Below are positions 62,025 through 64,000 of a DNA stretch of 64,000 nt, in pieces. Every line of letters starts with the position of its first letter. Positions within the stretch are counted from its first letter, which is position 1. The notes under the pieces were generated by a model. That model searched no databases. It saw only the letters and a program-made list of their open reading frames with translations, and was not told where the DNA came from. Where the stretch lies: NCBI RefSeq assembly GCF_038502225.1, contig NC_091378.1, positions 10,165,369 to 10,229,368 on the forward strand, given 5' to 3'. A program made the position numbers and the translations under genes. Source of the DNA: Cherax quadricarinatus (lineage: Eukaryota; Arthropoda; Malacostraca; Decapoda; Parastacidae).

Positions 62025-62050
62025 GGTCCAAGTCGGACCGAAACGTCGTC
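62025..62050 (+). ncRNA. Hairpin-GAAA motif (hammerhead-like), family 2
   Basis: GGTCC (62025-62029), loop AAGTC, GGACC (62035-62039), then GAAA (62040-62043) and the palindrome ACGT followed by C. Same arrangement as at 55837. The upstream core does not match CUGANGA, so ribozyme function is uncertain. Confidence 0.35.
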
Positions 62051-62127
62051 GTAAGCTTCTCTCTTTTATGTGCGGGTTATTTGTGTATCGTTCCAGTCAC
62101 GGTATTGTGCCTTTTTTGTTATTTACA

Positions 62128-63210
62128 GGATTTTCCTTCCATGAATCCGTGCTGGTTGGCATTTATAATCTTGTTCCGTTCCAGATGCTCCACTACTCTC
62201 CTCCTGATAATCTTCTCCATAACTTTGCATTCTATACACGTCAGTGACACAGGTCTGTAGTTTAGTGCCTCTTTTCTGTCTCCTTTTTTAAAAATGGGAA
62301 CTACATTTGCCGTCTTCCATACCTCCGGTAGTTGTCCAGTTTCCAGGGATGTGTCGAAGATTGTGGCAAGTGGCACACACAACATATCCGCTCTCTCTCT
62401 AAGGACCCACGGGGAGATGTTGTCCGGTCCCATTGCCTTTGAGGTATCGATGTCCCTTAGCAGCTTCTTCACCTCTTCCTCATTTGTATGTATGTCATCC
62501 AACACTTGTTGGATATTCCTTGCTGGTGTCCCCCTCTGTTCTGTCCCCCCAGAGGCCTTCCTGTCTACACTGTAAATACTTTCTTAAATCTCATATTGAG
62601 CTCCTCACATACTTCTTGATCATTTCTTGTGAGTTCCCCGCCTTCTTTCCTCAGCCTTATCACCTGGTCTTTGACTGTTGTCTTCCTCCTAATGTGGCTA
62701 TACAGCAGTTTCGGGTCAGACTTGACTTTCGATGCCATGTCGTTCTCGTACTGTCGCTGGGCCTCCCTCCTTATCTGTGCATACTCGTTTCTGGCTCTTC
62801 TACTAATCTCCTTATTTTCCTGAGTCCTTTGCCTACTGTACCTTTTCCATTCTCTGGTTCACTTAGTTTTTGCCTCCCTACACCTTCGGGTAAACGAAGG
62901 ACTCACTTTGGTCTTCCTATTATTTCTATTTCTCTTGGCAAGAAACCTTTCCTCTGCCTCCTTGCACTTTGTTGTTACATATTCAATCATCTCGTTTACT
63001 GATTTTCCTACCAGTTCTCTGTCCTACTGAACCTCCTACAGGAAGTTCCTCATACCTGTGTAGTCCCCCCTTTTGTAGTTTGGCTTTTACCATTCGATTC
63101 CTGTTACCTTCTCCACTTGTAACTCTACTATATAATCAAAACTCAGAACCACGTGATCGCTAGCTCCAAGGGGCCTCTCGTAAGTGATGTCCTCAATGTC
63201 TGAACTGCTC

Positions 63211-63212
<2 letters not shown>
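62128..63212 (-). pseudogene. CR1-like LINE fragment (endonuclease end to RT)
   Basis: Minus-strand match to about 51627-52720 of the larger copy. Encoded pieces on the minus strand: ETGQLPEVWKTANVVPIFKKG, read here in parts, MGPDNISPWVLRERA and NYRPVSLTCIECKVMEKI. Frameshifts are few (near 62550, 62860, 63030). Its 5' side ends directly at the (GT)n tract starting at 63213; its 3' side is cut at the Penelope element. Confidence 0.88.
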
Positions 63213-63266
<54 letters not shown>

Positions 63267-63312
63267 TGTGTATGTGTGTGTATGTGTGTGTATGTGTGTG
63301 TGCGTGTGTGCG

Positions 63313-63378
<66 letters not shown>

Positions 63379-63404
63379 TGTGTGTACGTGTGTGCGCGTG
63401 TGCG

Positions 63405-63447
<43 letters not shown>
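63213..63447 (+). repeat. (GT)n with GTAT/GTGC variants
   Basis: 235 bp of GT with TATG, TGCG and TACG interruptions, adjoining the 5' end of a CR1-like fragment. Confidence 0.96.
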
Positions 63448-63451
<4 letters not shown>

Positions 63452-63547
63452 ACTCACCTATATGTAGTTGCAGGGGTCAAGTGTGGATGTGTGTGTGTGT
63501 GTGTGTGTGTACACTCACCTATATGTAGTTGCAGGGGTCAAGTGTGG

Positions 63548-63580
<33 letters not shown>

Positions 63581-63690
63581 CACCTATATGTGGTTGCAGG
63601 GGTCAAGTGTGGATGTGTGTGTGTGTGTGTGTGTACTCACCTAGTTGTGGTTGCAAGGGTCAAGTGTGTGTGTGTGTGTGTACTCACCTA
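63448..63690 (+). repeat. Minisatellite built from LINE 3' tail plus (GT)n
   Basis: Four to five copies of a unit composed of TACACTCACCTATATG, TAGTTGCAGGGGTCAAGTG, TGGA and (TG)n of varying length, starting near 63449, 63510, 63578, 63634 and 63681. Confidence 0.9.
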
Positions 63691-64000
63691 ATTGTACTCA
63701 CCTAGTTGAGGTTGCGGAGGTCGAGTCCGAGCTCCTGGCCCCGCCTCTTCACTGATCGCTACTAGGTCACTCTCCCTGAACCGTGAGCTTTATCATACCT
63801 CTGCTTAAAGCTATGTATGGATCCTGCCTCCACTACATCGCTTCCCAAACTATTCCACTTACTGACTACTCTGTGGCTGAAGAAATACTTCCTAACATCC
63901 CTGTGATTCATCTGTGTCTTCAACTTCCAACTGTGTCCCCTTGTTACTGTGTCCAATCTCTGGAACATCCTGTCTTTGTCCACCCTGTCAATTCCTCTCA
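63691..64000 (-). pseudogene. CR1-like LINE 3' end, runs out of window
   Basis: From the 3' end (CCTAGTTGAGGTTGCGGAGG, CCTCTTCACTGATCGCTACT) into the ORF2 C-terminal region: on the minus strand KDRMFQRLDTVTRGHSWKL, HRDVRKYFFSHRVVSKWN and SFKQRYD. The open part ends near 63762. Continues beyond base 64000. Confidence 0.88.

Larger units (their letters stand above)
60043..62127 (+). mobile_element. Second Penelope-like family, 5'-truncated copy
   Basis: Starts inside the RT, carries the complete GIY-YIG domain and about 630 bp of 3' UTR with CTACTAC-rich tracts and the hairpin-GAAA motif. It separates two minus-strand CR1-like fragments. The codons are T/C-rich, unlike the A/T-rich first Penelope family. 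The GC-richer composition and different 3' UTR show it is a distinct family. Confidence 0.9.

Overview
This is a nuclear genomic window from an animal, most likely a decapod crustacean (crayfish, lobster, crab or shrimp type). The case rests on the mix seen here: decapod-style dispersed repeats, GIY-YIG Penelope-like elements, BEL/Pao, RTE, Tx1-like and CR1-like retroelements, and very dense (TA)n, (GT)n and (TAG)n microsatellites. Genus-level assignment is not possible from this sequence alone. There are no prokaryotic genes, CRISPR arrays or operons.

Host gene. Two short plus-strand coding exons look like host sequence: 16688-16809 and 49982-50142. Together they encode the C-terminal end of a cholinesterase-like domain of neuroligin type. 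Splice phases match, and the exons are separated by a GT-AG intron of 33,172 bp. Most of the window is therefore one giant intron of a neuroligin-like gene plus parts of the introns on either side, all loaded with mobile DNA.

Layout. 1-4304: 3' two thirds of a Tx1-like LINE inserted into a decayed plus-strand BEL/Pao element (4305 to about 8060), which itself carries two further insertions. 8060-9765: unassigned sequence with one long hairpin. 9766-14616: tandem pair of a palindromic dispersed repeat, interrupted by a tRNA-derived SINE and by RTE copy A (11-bp target duplication). 14617-16473: CR1-like fragment. 16688-16809: host exon. 16829-23185: TAG/CAG microsatellites, a non-coding LTR-type element (17186-19831) carrying an array of TGACGTCA sites, a second SINE, a very long TAG/GTT tract and a LINE tail. 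23188-30407: RTE copy B with an 800-codon open frame, then two tandem Penelope-like copies with 517-bp pLTRs. 30408-31668: (TA)n, an older Penelope relic, a tRNA-like head and half of a palindromic repeat. 31669-45686: complete minus-strand BEL/Pao provirus-like element (LTRs about 1064 bp, GGACA duplication) with a full-length Tx1-like LINE (37413-43156) inserted in its gag. 45687-49981: other repeat half, CR1, RTE and solo-LTR fragments, an RTE-derived non-autonomous element and a Penelope relic. 49982-50142: second host exon. 50388-64000: head-to-tail CR1-like copies joined at (AC)n tracts, a second Penelope family (fragment and a 484-codon copy) and a CR1/L2-like LINE with an intact 863-codon frame.

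How the parts relate. The order of events can be read from the nesting: palindromic repeat, then BEL/Pao, then Tx1. The tRNA-derived SINE shares its 3' region with the CR1/L2-like LINE at 55.9-58.8 kb, which suggests a SINE/LINE mobilising pair. The CR1-like family of 50-54 kb starts and ends at (AC)n tracts wherever its ends can be seen, which suggests microsatellite targeting. The Penelope pLTRs carry a hammerhead-ribozyme-like hairpin. These points are developed in the findings.
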